From NCBI GenBank assembly GCA_963729935.1, contig CAVSPW010000005.1, positions 310,001 through 374,000 on the forward strand: a stretch of 64,000 bases of DNA, given 5' to 3'. Under the pieces are notes generated by a model. The model searched no databases. It saw only the letters and a list, made by a program, of their open reading frames with translations, and had not been told where the DNA came from. Below, one piece after another: positions 25,790 through 34,691 of this stretch. Source of the DNA: CAIKMD01 sp963729935 (GTDB taxonomy: Bacteria; Pseudomonadota; Alphaproteobacteria; ATCC43930; CGMCC-115725). Each line of letters starts with the position of its first letter. Positions within the stretch are counted from its first letter, which is position 1. The position numbers were made by a program, and so were the translations under genes.

Positions 25790-28120
25790 TCAATTGCGCG
25801 CGCCCTTGGCGCTCAGAATCGCGCGCCAAACGCGCTCGGGCGTGGCGGGCATTTCGATATGCCTGATCCCGAGAACCGAGAGCGCATCGACGACCGCGTT
25901 GACGACCGCCGGCAGCGCACCGACGCATCCGGCCTCGCCCGCGCCCTTGACGCCCAAGGGATTGGTCGCTGTCGGCACCGGATTGCTCTTCATGGTGACG
26001 GCAGCCACATCGTCCGCGCGCGGCATCGCGTAATCCATGAAGGAGCCGGTCAGGAGCTGGCCCGAGGCTGCATCGAATGCGATGTTCTCGAGCAAGGCCT
26101 GGCCAATGCCTTGCGCGATGCCGCCGCAAATTTGCCCTTCGACCATAAGCGGATTGAGCACCGTGCCGACATCGTCGACGACGCTGTAGCGCAGGATTTC
26201 GACCCGCCCGGTTTCGGGGTCGATCTCGACCTCGCAGACATGGCAGCCATTGGGAAAATTCTCGACCTTCGAATCATACACCGCCGTCGCGACGAGCCCA
26301 GGCTCCATACCTGCGGGAAGCGCCTTTGAGATAATCGACTGCCTCGCGATCTCGGGGACCGTCACCGTACGATTGGTCCCGGAGGCGGAAAATATCCCCT
26401 CCCTGAATTCGACCGCAGCCGCGTCGACGCCCAGAATTTTCGCGGCGATCAGCTTCGCCTTGCCGACGATCTTATCGGTCGCCATGAGCATGGCCGTGCC
26501 GCCGATCGTCGCCGAGCGCGAGCCGCCCGTACCCTCGCCGAAGAAGACTTTGTCGGTGTCGCCTTGCACGTAATAGACGTCCTTCGGATCGAGGCCGAGC
26601 CGGTCGCAAACCAGCTGCTTGTACATCGTCTCGTGGCCTTGGCCCTGCGTGATCGAGCCGGAAAAGATCGTTGCCGCGCCCGAACGGTCGAAGCGGATTT
26701 CTGCACCTTCGAAACTCGGCGCGCCGGCGCGCTCGATGCTGTTGGAAATGCCGATCCCCCGCAGCTTGCCGCGCGCTCGGGCCTCCGCGCGGCGCGGCTC
26801 GAAGGCGGCAAAATCGGCGAGCGAAAGCGCCATGTCCATGCCCCGCTCGAAGGCGCCGCTGTCATAGGTGAAAGTGAGGCCCGTCTTGTAAGGCATGGCT
26901 TCCGGCGGGATGAGATTGCGACGGCGCAATTCCACCGGCGCGATACCGAGTTGAGCGGCGGCGAGATCGACCATGCGCTCGATCACATAGGCCGCTTCGG
27001 GCCGGCCGTTGCCGCGATAGGCGCGGATCGGATTGGTGTGGGTGAAGACCGCCGTCAGATCGACATGGATCGCAGGCGTCCGGTAGACGCCCGCTAAGGT
27101 GCCGAGATTGCCGACCGAGCTCTGGCCGCCGGATTGGATGTGAGCGCCCAGATTGATGAGGGTCTTGACCCGGAGACCCAAGAAAATTCCGTCGCGGTCG
27201 AGCGCCAATTCGGCCTCGATGACGTTGTCGCGCGCATGCGCATCGCCGGTGAAGGATTCGGCACGCGTACCGATCCATTTGACCGGACGGCCAACGAGCT
27301 TCGAAGCCAGCAGCACCAGCGCGACCTCGTTGTAAACCGCGGATTTCATGCCAAAGCTGCCGCCGATGTCGCCGGCGACGACGCGGATACGGCTTTCCGG
27401 AATTTTCAGCACATTCTGCGAGAGTTCCGCGCGGAACACATGGGTGCGCTGCAGGGTGGTGTAGATCGTGTAGCGATCCTCGATCGCATTGTAGTCGCCG
27501 ATCGAGCCGCGCGGCTCCATGGTAGCGGCGGTGACGCGATTGACGACGAGCCGTTGCTTGACGACATGAGCCGCCCGCGCGAAGGCGGCGTCGGTCGCGG
27601 CCTTGTCGCCATCGAGATGGACGAAACAGATATTGTCGGGGCAATCATCCCACACCAGCGGGGCACCGGGCGAAACCGCGCCGCCGGTCGAGACAATGGC
27701 CGGCAGGGGCTCGTAATCGACGGCGATCATCTCCGCCGCGTCGAGCGCCTGGCTTTGGGTCTCGGCGACGACGAAGGCGACGTAATCGCCGACCCAGCGC
27801 ACGCGATCGAACACCAAAGCCGGATAGCGCGGCCGGTAAAGCGGCGAACCGTCGCGCCGCTTCGGGCCGCGCGGCACCGGCAGATCGCCGAAACCGGAGG
27901 CGCGCCAATCGGCGCCCGTCAGGACCGCGAGCACGCCGGGCGCGGCTTTCGCCTTTCGCGTATCGATCGAGCGAATCCGCGCATGCGCATGCGGCGAGCG
28001 CAGGACGTAGCCCCAGACCGTGCGCGCCAGCGCGATATCGTCGATATAGCGGCCGCCGCCCCGCAACAGCCGCAGATCCTCGAAGCGGGAAACCGGCTGA
28101 CCCAGGGCGTATTCGCCCAT
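25790..28120 (-). CDS. Xanthine dehydrogenase-family molybdopterin-binding (large) subunit B
   Basis: A 776-residue molybdenum hydroxylase large subunit, with the N-terminal hammerhead domain (VSRFEDLRLLRGGGRYIDDI), the Mo-pterin motifs GGSFGMK, AYRGNGRPEA and the catalytic Glu729 in GVKGAGEAG. The ATG at 28120 has GGAGGGAGC in front. As with the paralogue at 11324-13678, the FAD and 2Fe-2S subunit genes are missing. It is first gene of a catabolic-looking operon with alpha/beta hydrolase, LLM monooxygenase and VOC protein. It could hydroxylate an N-heterocycle or oxidise an aldehyde. Confidence 0.92.
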   Translation of the reverse strand: MGEYALGQPVSRFEDLRLLRGGGRYIDDIALARTVWGYVLRSPHAHARIRSIDTRKAKAAPGVLAVLTGADWRASGFGDLPVPRGPKRRDGSPLYRPRYPALVFDRVRWVGDYVAFVVAETQSQALDAAEMIAVDYEPLPAIVSTGGAVSPGAPLVWDDCPDNICFVHLDGDKAATDAAFARAAHVVKQRLVVNRVTAATMEPRGSIGDYNAIEDRYTIYTTLQRTHVFRAELSQNVLKIPESRIRVVAGDIGGSFGMKSAVYNEVALVLLASKLVGRPVKWIGTRAESFTGDAHARDNVIEAELALDRDGIFLGLRVKTLINLGAHIQSGGQSSVGNLGTLAGVYRTPAIHVDLTAVFTHTNPIRAYRGNGRPEAAYVIERMVDLAAAQLGIAPVELRRRNLIPPEAMPYKTGLTFTYDSGAFERGMDMALSLADFAAFEPRRAEARARGKLRGIGISNSIERAGAPSFEGAEIRFDRSGAATIFSGSITQGQGHETMYKQLVCDRLGLDPKDVYYVQGDTDKVFFGEGTGGSRSATIGGTAMLMATDKIVGKAKLIAAKILGVDAAAVEFREGIFSASGTNRTVTVPEIARQSIISKALPAGMEPGLVATAVYDSKVENFPNGCHVCEVEIDPETGRVEILRYSVVDDVGTVLNPLMVEGQICGGIAQGIGQALLENIAFDAASGQLLTGSFMDYAMPRADDVAAVTMKSNPVPTATNPLGVKGAGEAGCVGALPAVVNAVVDALSVLGIRHIEMPATPERVWRAILSAKGARN

Positions 28121-28182
28121 GCGCTCCCTCCGACAAAAGCCACGACGCACGGCGTCTCGCGTTTCTGCGCCGCGAAACTCGC

Positions 28183-28211
28183 TTTAAATCATGTCCGAGC
28201 GCGACTGTAAA
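28183..28211 (-). promoter_or_regulatory. Putative sigma-70-type promoter for the 28120-23181 operon
   Basis: On the minus strand TTTACA (28211-28206) and TTTAAA (28188-28183) are separated by 17 bases, 62 bases before the first ATG of the operon. The match is by eye; no operator is evident. Confidence 0.35.
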
Positions 28212-28247
28212 CGATTCCGGCGGCTGGGACGACGCGCGCGACGGGGG

Positions 28248-29891
28248 TCAGCTTGCCGGCAAGACCACGCGGATGCTGAGGCCGCCCGCCGCGCGATTGG
28301 TCGCCGTGACGGCGCCGCCCAGCGCCTCGATATTGCGCCGGGCAATCCACAGCCCCAGACCCGAATGCGGCAGCAGCCCGCTGCCATTTCGATTTGAAGC
28401 CTGTTCGGGATTGGGCCGCAGCGAATAATAGCGATCGAAAATGCGATCGATCTTCTTCGGATCGATACCCGGCCCCTGGTCGTCGATGCGAAGCTCGACC
28501 GATTGCGCCGATTTGCCGAGAGTCACGGTGATGGCGCCGTCGGCCGGCGAAAAGCTGATCGCGTTGTCGAGAATATTCTCGATCACCTCTTCGAGAATTT
28601 CCGGCCCGGCCTGCACGAAGGCCTTCTCCTTGAGCGTGCGCACGACGGCGATGCCGCGCTCGGCCAGGAGCTCGCGGTAGCGGACAAGCACGCTGCCGAC
28701 GACTGCGGTCAAGTCGATTCGCGGGCGCGGCGCCTCGATCAGGTCGGCGGTGGCGTTGTCGAGGCGCTGCGCGGCGGAGATCAGCGCTTTGAGACGCCCG
28801 ACCGAGGATTGTATCAAGGTGATCGCGCGATTGGCGCGCTCGTCGGTCGGGGCGACGCCCCGCTTGGCGGTCTCGAGCGACGCTTCGATGGTCGCGACCG
28901 GACCTTTGAAAGAGTGCCAATTGTCCTCGGCGGCCTGACGAATGTCGCGCGCGACCGTGCGAAGATCGCGCGTGAGCCCGTCAAAATCGCGCGCCACGCT
29001 CGCCAGCTCTGGCATGACGTTGCGCGAGGCAAAGGTCGAATTGCGGCCGAGGCCTTGTCTGATGTCGCGGGCGACATGGCGGAAATGCAACACGTTGCGC
29101 CACACGCTGGTCGCGATCAGTGCCGCCAGAAGCGCCAGCAGCAGGTAGACCGACGCGGCGATTCGCACCTCCGGCGTCTTCCAGAACGGACGCGCGATCG
29201 AGGTGTAGAGAAACTCGGACGTCGTGTGCGACGAAACCAGCGCCCAGCATCCCCAACGCGTCTGGATCGGGACAAGCGAGGTCAGGATCTCGTCTTTGCC
29301 GTCCGGCCCGGGATATTGCACGTCGATCGGCGTATCGGCGCTGCAGGTCTTGGTAAGCCGGTCGAGAATGCCGTGGCTCGCCAACCCGTCGAGCTGCGCA
29401 TTGACTTCGTCGGGTGCGACGGGCGGCGCGGCGGCGACGAAATAAAAGCGCGGCGCGCTACCGGGCGCCGCCGGCTGCACCATCAGCTGAAGATTCGTGC
29501 CGTCATCGCCATATTTGGCCAGCGCCTGGCTCAGCTGGCCGCTCGGCAGGCGCCCCGGCTGATCGAGGATCGGTTTCAGCGCCTGGGCGATCAGCCAATT
29601 GCGATGCTGGATGCTGCGCGTCACCAGCTCGCGCAATTTCGAATCGGCTTGCTCGAACTGACCGTAGACCAGGATCGGCAAAGCGATGAAAATTCCGACC
29701 AAAATGATGAGCTTGGCCGTCAGCGACGCCGCGAAGCGTTGCGTGGCGTGAAAAAGCTCGCCGAGTTTTCCGAGCTTAGCGAGGCGTATGACGCCAGCGA
29801 TATCCAAACGCCGCGTAGTTTTCGATTTCGGAAAATCGTGCATCGAAGGCGCGGAACTTGTTTCGAATGCGTTTGATGGAAGATCGGACAT
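28248..29891 (-). CDS. Membrane sensor histidine kinase
   Basis: A 547-residue kinase with two membrane segments (about 57-78 and the stretch VYLLLALLAALIATSVW) around a periplasmic sensor region of about 200 residues, then a linker, a less usual H-box (NWHSFKGPVATIEAS, His326) and a HATPase domain with ENILDNAISFS, DDQGPGI and GLGLWIAR. The start is uncertain: ATG 29891 has AAGGA ten bases upstream; ATG 29843 and TTG 29807 are alternatives. All three lie inside the response regulator gene, so the overlap is at least 32 and probably 116 bases. It is the likely partner of that regulator. Confidence 0.88.
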   Translation of the reverse strand: MSDLPSNAFETSSAPSMHDFPKSKTTRRLDIAGVIRLAKLGKLGELFHATQRFAASLTAKLIILVGIFIALPILVYGQFEQADSKLRELVTRSIQHRNWLIAQALKPILDQPGRLPSGQLSQALAKYGDDGTNLQLMVQPAAPGSAPRFYFVAAAPPVAPDEVNAQLDGLASHGILDRLTKTCSADTPIDVQYPGPDGKDEILTSLVPIQTRWGCWALVSSHTTSEFLYTSIARPFWKTPEVRIAASVYLLLALLAALIATSVWRNVLHFRHVARDIRQGLGRNSTFASRNVMPELASVARDFDGLTRDLRTVARDIRQAAEDNWHSFKGPVATIEASLETAKRGVAPTDERANRAITLIQSSVGRLKALISAAQRLDNATADLIEAPRPRIDLTAVVGSVLVRYRELLAERGIAVVRTLKEKAFVQAGPEILEEVIENILDNAISFSPADGAITVTLGKSAQSVELRIDDQGPGIDPKKIDRIFDRYYSLRPNPEQASNRNGSGLLPHSGLGLWIARRNIEALGGAVTATNRAAGGLSIRVVLPAS

Positions 29892-30576
29892 TGGTTCGAA
29901 ATCCTTCTTCACCGCTTCCGGCGACGAAGCCGGCATGGTGCACGCAATCATAAATCGAGCGGTAGGTGACGTATTCGCCGGGCCGCGAGACGAGCAAGTA
30001 GATGATTTTGAATTCCGTCACGGTCAGGTCGACCTCCATCCCGTCCCAGGTCGCGCGGCTGCTTTCCGGGCGCAGGATCAACTTGCCGCATCGCAAGGTT
30101 TCCTGGCTTGACGGTGCCGCCGGACCGCGGCCCATCTGCACGATGAGCCGAAGGCGTTTCGCGAGAATCGGGATGCCGCGCGCTTTGTCGACGAAATCGA
30201 CGGCGCCGCGGTCGAGCGCCGCATATTCATAGGCTGTCGTCGGCATGCCGGTCAGAAACACGACGGGAAGATTGATGCCGCGATCGTGAAGCTGCGGCAG
30301 GAAGTCGATGCCGAGACCGGTTTGCAGCTTCCAATCGAGAACGATGACGTCGGCATTCCGATCCCTCTCGAAATGATCGAGCATCGCCTCGCCGCTGGCG
30401 AACGGGATGACTTCGAAGCCGAAATGCTCGAACTCGGCGGTGGCGGCTTCGCGATAATCGTCATCGTCGTCGACGAAGACCGCGCGAATGCGCTCCGCGT
30501 GCCCCGGCTCATCTTTGGGAAAATCGGGAAGAGAACTCGGCGATGCATTGTCGTGTTCGTTCAGCAGTGTGGACAT
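29776..30576 (-). CDS. OmpR-family response regulator
   Basis: A 266-residue DNA-binding regulator: receiver domain with the acidic cluster VDDDDDY, phospho-acceptor Asp in IVLDWKLQ and Lys in FVDKARG, followed by a winged-helix domain (GMEVDLTVTEFKIIYLLVSR to YAAFGYRW). GAGGTGA stands eight bases before the ATG, inside the lipoprotein gene, whose last 68 bases overlap this gene in another frame. Its own end overlaps the kinase gene start. Targets are unknown; autoregulation is likely for such loci. Confidence 0.9.
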   Translation of the reverse strand: MSTLLNEHDNASPSSLPDFPKDEPGHAERIRAVFVDDDDDYREAATAEFEHFGFEVIPFASGEAMLDHFERDRNADVIVLDWKLQTGLGIDFLPQLHDRGINLPVVFLTGMPTTAYEYAALDRGAVDFVDKARGIPILAKRLRLIVQMGRGPAAPSSQETLRCGKLILRPESSRATWDGMEVDLTVTEFKIIYLLVSRPGEYVTYRSIYDCVHHAGFVAGSGEEGFRTNVRSSIKRIRNKFRAFDARFSEIENYAAFGYRWRHTPR

Positions 30577-30991
30577 CGCTGGTCACCTCATAAGCGAGCG
30601 CATGGAATTCGCGCGTTTCCACGTCGGGATAAAGTGTGACGTTGATCGTACAATTGCGGCTGCGAAAGACCCACAATTTCGTCGGCGCACGATCCTCTTG
30701 CAGCATCGGCTGCCCCAAAACCGTCTCGATCTCGCCTTCGCTCAATCCGATCAGCCGGTCGACCCCTTGCGTACCGACATCCGCCGCCGGCTTGCCCGGT
30801 TCGGCCGCGGGTGCGGCTGCCTTCTTCGCCGGTGCCGGTGCCCGAGGGGCTTCCGGGACTCCGGCCGCGCCGGGCCCGGTGTCGAGCGGGATGCTCGTGC
30901 GCAACTCGGGCGGCGGCGAGGACTCGCCGCAGCCCGCCGTGAGCAGGATCACCGCAAATCCGAGCCAATTCCATCCGCGAAACCAATTCAT
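30509..30991 (-). CDS. Small lipoprotein in front of a two-component system
   Basis: A 160-residue protein with a lipoprotein signal: basic start, a hydrophobic run and the lipobox LLTAGC. A Pro/Ala-rich linker (about 35-65) leads to a C-terminal domain (IGLSEGEIETVLGQP to YEVTS) that resembles the small SmpA/BamE-like fold in pattern. GGAAG lies nine bases before the ATG at 30991. Being cotranscribed and overlapping with the regulator, it may feed a periplasmic signal to the kinase (inference). No named family can be given. Confidence 0.75.
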   Translation of the reverse strand: MNWFRGWNWLGFAVILLTAGCGESSPPPELRTSIPLDTGPGAAGVPEAPRAPAPAKKAAAPAAEPGKPAADVGTQGVDRLIGLSEGEIETVLGQPMLQEDRAPTKLWVFRSRNCTINVTLYPDVETREFHALAYEVTSDVHTAERTRQCIAEFSSRFSQR

Positions 30992-31501
30992 GCCCGCTTC
31001 CGCCAAAGCCGCCGCCCCCGCTCATGCACAGTGTAGGGCCGCGGATGCCGGACCAAAGGCTACAAGATTTGATGGCAATATCTTTCCCCTTACATCGCCA
31101 TACCGAGCGATGTCCGCAACCGGCCCTCGATGCGGCGCGGCGCCGCCGTGACCGCCCCGCGACCGAGCGTGCCCGTGGAATTTGGCCCAATTGCGGCGCC
31201 GGAGCAGATTTTGCATGGCAAACTGGCTCTTTAGTGCCTTTGCGCCTACCGGTCACAAGATTGACACGAATGTGATCATGGCCAAAAGAAGTTTGAGTAT
31301 CGCTCAGCGCCGACCTATTCCGCGCTGATGGGCATGCTCCCATAAAAAAGGTTAAGCAATTCTTCACGCGCCTTAAGCTTCTGATAATGACCACCGAAAT
31401 GTCACGATACCAGGCCGGCTTGCCCGGAAAAGGCGCCATCCATAGTATTGGCGGTCAAACGCGTCGGCACGTTCAAACAATAACACCGATGGAGGGATTT
31501 C
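30992..31501. other. Intergenic region of 510 bases between divergent genes
   Basis: It separates the lipoprotein/two-component operon (minus) from the FAH-family gene (plus). It holds TTGACA at about 31260 and GATAAT at about 31391 but no convincing pair of promoter hexamers. Short open frames here lack ribosome sites and look like chance. It is less GC-rich than the flanking genes between about 31220 and 31500. No repeat or RNA gene was recognised. Confidence 0.5.
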
Positions 31502-32494
31502 ATGAAGATCGTGGTTTTCGGTCCGGATAAGCGGACGGGCGCGTTGCGCGAGGGTGCCGTCGTCGATCTATCCTATGCTTATGCCAAGTATCTTTTCGAG
31601 CGCGAGGACGCGCCCCGGGCGCTCGAATTGGCTGAGGCCTTGGTTCCCTCCGATCTCGCGCGGCTGATCGAGGGCGGCGCGGCCGCGATCGAGAACGCGC
31701 AGAAGGCGCTCGATTACCTCTTCGGCCAGGCCCAAGACCAGAAGGATCCGCGCGGCGAGCCTCTCCTCCATCCCGCCAATGCCGTGCGGCTTCACGCGCC
31801 GCGGCCCAAGGGTACGCGCATGGCCTGCGCGGGATCGAACTTCACCACCCATCGCGAACGGATGACGCGGCGCTCCGGACGCGACGCGCGGGCGCCTTTC
31901 ATCTGGGGATTTTGGAAAATCCCCCATGACGGCGTCCCGCCCGACGGCGAGGTGATCTATCCGGCGCGCTGCGACCGGCTCGACTACGAAGGCGAGCTCG
32001 CGCTCATCCTCGGCCGGCGCGGCAAGGATCTGCGGCCGGGCGATCTCAAGGATTTCGTCTGGGGCGTCACGCTTTTTTGCGATTGGAGCATCCGCAGCCC
32101 GCGCGAGCCGCTGGGCCCGATGAATTTCGCGGCGCCCAAGAACTTCGACACCTCCTATTCGCTCGGCCCCTGCATCCTCGTCGGCGAAGTCGATCCGGCC
32201 AATGTCGATATCGAGACTCTGGTCAATGGCGAGCGCCGCCAGGCGCACAATACGCGCGACATGACGTTCTCTTTCGCCGAGTATCTCGAATATCTCTCGC
32301 GTGATCTCACGCTCTACCCCGGCGATATCATCTGCAGCGGAACCGGCGAAGGCACCGCGGCCGATGCCAGCCCCGTGCTTGCGGACGGCACGCAACCGCC
32401 CGATCTTTTTCTGAAGCCCGGCGACCGGGTCGAGGTGAAATCGCCGGCGATCGGCTCCTTGCGCGCCCAAATCGTGGCGAAGACGCCGCGCTAA
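31502..32494 (+). CDS. Fumarylacetoacetate hydrolase-family protein
   Basis: A 330-residue FAH-fold enzyme with the metal region DYEGELALILG and CDWSIR, and the family stretch YPGDIICSGTGEGTA. FAH-family enzymes cleave C-C bonds, decarboxylate or hydrate oxo-acids at the end of aromatic ring pathways. GGAGGGATTTC precedes the ATG. It converges on the TauD-type dioxygenase with only four bases between stops. It has a close paralogue at the right end of the window (63383-64000). Confidence 0.9.
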   Translation: MKIVVFGPDKRTGALREGAVVDLSYAYAKYLFEREDAPRALELAEALVPSDLARLIEGGAAAIENAQKALDYLFGQAQDQKDPRGEPLLHPANAVRLHAPRPKGTRMACAGSNFTTHRERMTRRSGRDARAPFIWGFWKIPHDGVPPDGEVIYPARCDRLDYEGELALILGRRGKDLRPGDLKDFVWGVTLFCDWSIRSPREPLGPMNFAAPKNFDTSYSLGPCILVGEVDPANVDIETLVNGERRQAHNTRDMTFSFAEYLEYLSRDLTLYPGDIICSGTGEGTAADASPVLADGTQPPDLFLKPGDRVEVKSPAIGSLRAQIVAKTPR

Positions 32495-32498
32495 TTCC

Positions 32499-33374
32499 TC
32501 ACGCGGCCGTCTCGGTCTGCACGGTGATGCGGCGCAACAGGCGCCTTTCGTTCGGGCTGAAATCGGTGCGCGCGTGAAGCGTGCACCGATTATCCCACAA
32601 GATCACGTCGCCCGGCCGCCAGACATGTTGGTAGACGAACTGCCGCTGCTCTTGATGATCGAAAAGATAATCAAGCAGCGCGTCGCTTTCGGCCGGCGCC
32701 ATCCCTTCGATCGCAAAGGTCATCAGGCGATTGACATAGAGCGCCTTGCGCCCGGTCGCCGGATGGACGCGTATGACGGGGTGAGTCCACCGCAGCGCCT
32801 TTTCCGAAGGCGGGCCCTTGCGCACGACATAATCGCTGGTCGGATCGTAGTAATTGACGCCGCGCAACGGCTCGAGCTTGGCCTTCATCGCCTCGGGCAG
32901 CGTGTCATAGGCGGCATACATGCTGGCAAACATGGTGTCGCCGCCCTTTGACGGCACCTCGATGCTGTAGAGCATCGTGCCGGCGGGCGGATGCTCGACA
33001 TAACATTGGTCCGAATGGAACTGCATCTCGCCATCCGGCAGGGCGCCGATCGGCTTGCCGTTCTCGCGGATGTTGGAGACGAGGAGGATCGCGGGATGCC
33101 GGCCTTCGCGATGGGTGAAGACCCGGCCCAGCGTGCCGAAACACTCGCCGAACCGGATCTGATCTTCGTCCGACAATTGCTGGTCGCGCAGCAGCAGCAC
33201 CGCATGGTCGTGCCAAGCGCGGCGCAGCACCGCGATGGTCGCGGGATCGGGCGGGTTGCGCAGATCGAGACCTCCGATCTCCGCGCCGATCACGGGCGTC
33301 AGCTTCGTGACGGTGAGGCGCGGCGCGCCGATGACGCCCGATCCCGGTTCCAGCGTACCCTGGCGTGCTTCCAT
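32499..33374 (-). CDS. TauD/TfdA-family 2-oxoglutarate- and Fe(II)-dependent dioxygenase
   Basis: A 291-residue dioxygenase with the iron facial triad His120 and Asp122 (FHSDQC) and distal His267 (LHARTDFSPNERRLLRR), the last also carrying the 2-oxoglutarate-binding Arg. Family members hydroxylate taurine, 2,4-D, sulfate esters or similar and release the heteroatom group. AAAGGAA precedes the ATG. It lies 38 bases after the MetE-like gene and is probably cotranscribed with it. Confidence 0.92.
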   Translation of the reverse strand: MEARQGTLEPGSGVIGAPRLTVTKLTPVIGAEIGGLDLRNPPDPATIAVLRRAWHDHAVLLLRDQQLSDEDQIRFGECFGTLGRVFTHREGRHPAILLVSNIRENGKPIGALPDGEMQFHSDQCYVEHPPAGTMLYSIEVPSKGGDTMFASMYAAYDTLPEAMKAKLEPLRGVNYYDPTSDYVVRKGPPSEKALRWTHPVIRVHPATGRKALYVNRLMTFAIEGMAPAESDALLDYLFDHQEQRQFVYQHVWRPGDVILWDNRCTLHARTDFSPNERRLLRRITVQTETAA

Positions 33375-33412
33375 TGGTCGTTTCCTTTCCCTCGCGCGCG
33401 CTGGCGCCTTGT

Positions 33413-34576
33413 TCAGGCGCGGCCCCAGAGGATCTTGGTGGCCCGGCGCGCGCCCTCGGCCATGGCTTCGAATTTAGCCCAACAGATCGACGGATGCCCG
33501 ACCCGCGTGCCGATGCCGCAATCGGTCCCGGCGAGCACGTTCTCGCGCCCGACCAGCTTGGCATAGCGCACCAGCCGTTCGGCGATGAGATCCGGATGCT
33601 CGATGAAATCCGAATAATGGCCGATGACGCCAGGCACGAGCGTCGCGCCCTCCGGCAATTTCACGGATTCGAAGACGCGCCATTCATGCTCGTGGCAGGG
33701 ATTCGATGCTTCGATCGAATAGCTGCCCGCGCGCACCCGGAAGATGATATCGGCGATGTCCTTCAAAGGGATGTCGTCGTGATGGGGGCCGTGGAAACTC
33801 CCCCAGCAGACATGGAGCCTGATCTTCTCGGGCGGAATGCCGCGCAGCGCGTGATTGAGCGCCTCGACGCGCATCGACGCGTAATTGCGGTATTGCGGGA
33901 CATTCATATCGGCGAGGCAGTTCCAGCCATCGGGCAAATCCGGATCGTCGATCTGGAGTTGGAAACCGGCATCGACGATGGCCTTGTATTCCTCGTGCAT
34001 CGCATCGGCGATCGCGAAGACGAATTCCTCGTCGCTCTTGTAATACTCGTTCGCCATCCAGTGCTCGATCGTGCCCGGCGTATTGGCCGGCAGATACGCC
34101 TCGGCCACCGTCACGCCCTGGAGCGCGGCTTTGAAATTGCCGAGATCGCGTTTCAGGTCGTCCGCGCCGATATAGCGCAACTTGTCGATGCAGACGGGCA
34201 AGGTCGGCGTGGTGCTCTGGAGCCGCGCGCGCGGATTCGACGTGGATTCGAAATAGTCGGGAAACTTCGTGCGGTCGCGCGCCGTGATCTCGAGCCGGCG
34301 GCGCGCGTCGGCGGGCCTTTGCTCATAGCCCGCGATCCGCGTGCGGACATAATCCGTGAAATTCGACTTCGACAATTCGCCGTCATTGACGCTGTCGAGG
34401 CCGCACGCGACTTGTTGGCGCACGATCTCGGCCACCGCCCCTTGCAGCTGCCGGTCGAGCGCACCCTGGTCGACCGGCTCGCCGCGCGACTTGGCGAGCA
34501 CCATCGCACGCAACTCGGTTGGGCGCGGCAAGGCGCCGGCATGGGTGACGAGAATTCGGTCGCTGCTATAGATCAT
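33413..34576 (-). CDS. MetE C-terminal-like (cobalamin-independent methionine synthase II) zinc methyltransferase
   Basis: A 387-residue protein like the C-terminal half of MetE. The zinc ligands are all present: His255 and Cys257 (LHVCWG), Glu289 (SIEASNP) and Cys353 (GTDCGIG). The N-terminal MetE domain is absent, as in stand-alone family members that move methyl groups between small molecules. GGGAG lies five bases before the ATG at 34576. Its pairing with a TauD-type dioxygenase suggests a role in using a methylated or sulfur compound rather than in methionine synthesis (inference). Confidence 0.88.
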   Translation of the reverse strand: MIYSSDRILVTHAGALPRPTELRAMVLAKSRGEPVDQGALDRQLQGAVAEIVRQQVACGLDSVNDGELSKSNFTDYVRTRIAGYEQRPADARRRLEITARDRTKFPDYFESTSNPRARLQSTTPTLPVCIDKLRYIGADDLKRDLGNFKAALQGVTVAEAYLPANTPGTIEHWMANEYYKSDEEFVFAIADAMHEEYKAIVDAGFQLQIDDPDLPDGWNCLADMNVPQYRNYASMRVEALNHALRGIPPEKIRLHVCWGSFHGPHHDDIPLKDIADIIFRVRAGSYSIEASNPCHEHEWRVFESVKLPEGATLVPGVIGHYSDFIEHPDLIAERLVRYAKLVGRENVLAGTDCGIGTRVGHPSICWAKFEAMAEGARRATKILWGRA

Positions 34577-34658
34577 CGCCACTCCCTATGGCGGCGCAAG
34601 ACGGCGCCCCTGTTGCTACACACACGCTCACACCCCCGTCCGGATGGCGAAGCGGAGC

Positions 34659-34678
34659 GGCACCGCGCATGCGGTGCC
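34659..34678 (-). terminator. Short stem-loop after the peptide-type binding-protein gene
   Basis: GGCACCGC and GCGGTGCC form a perfect eight-base-pair stem around GCAT, 13 bases after the binding-protein stop and 82 bases before the MetE-like start on the same strand. No T-run follows. Confidence 0.4.
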
Positions 34679-34691
34679 CGCCCCATCGGCG

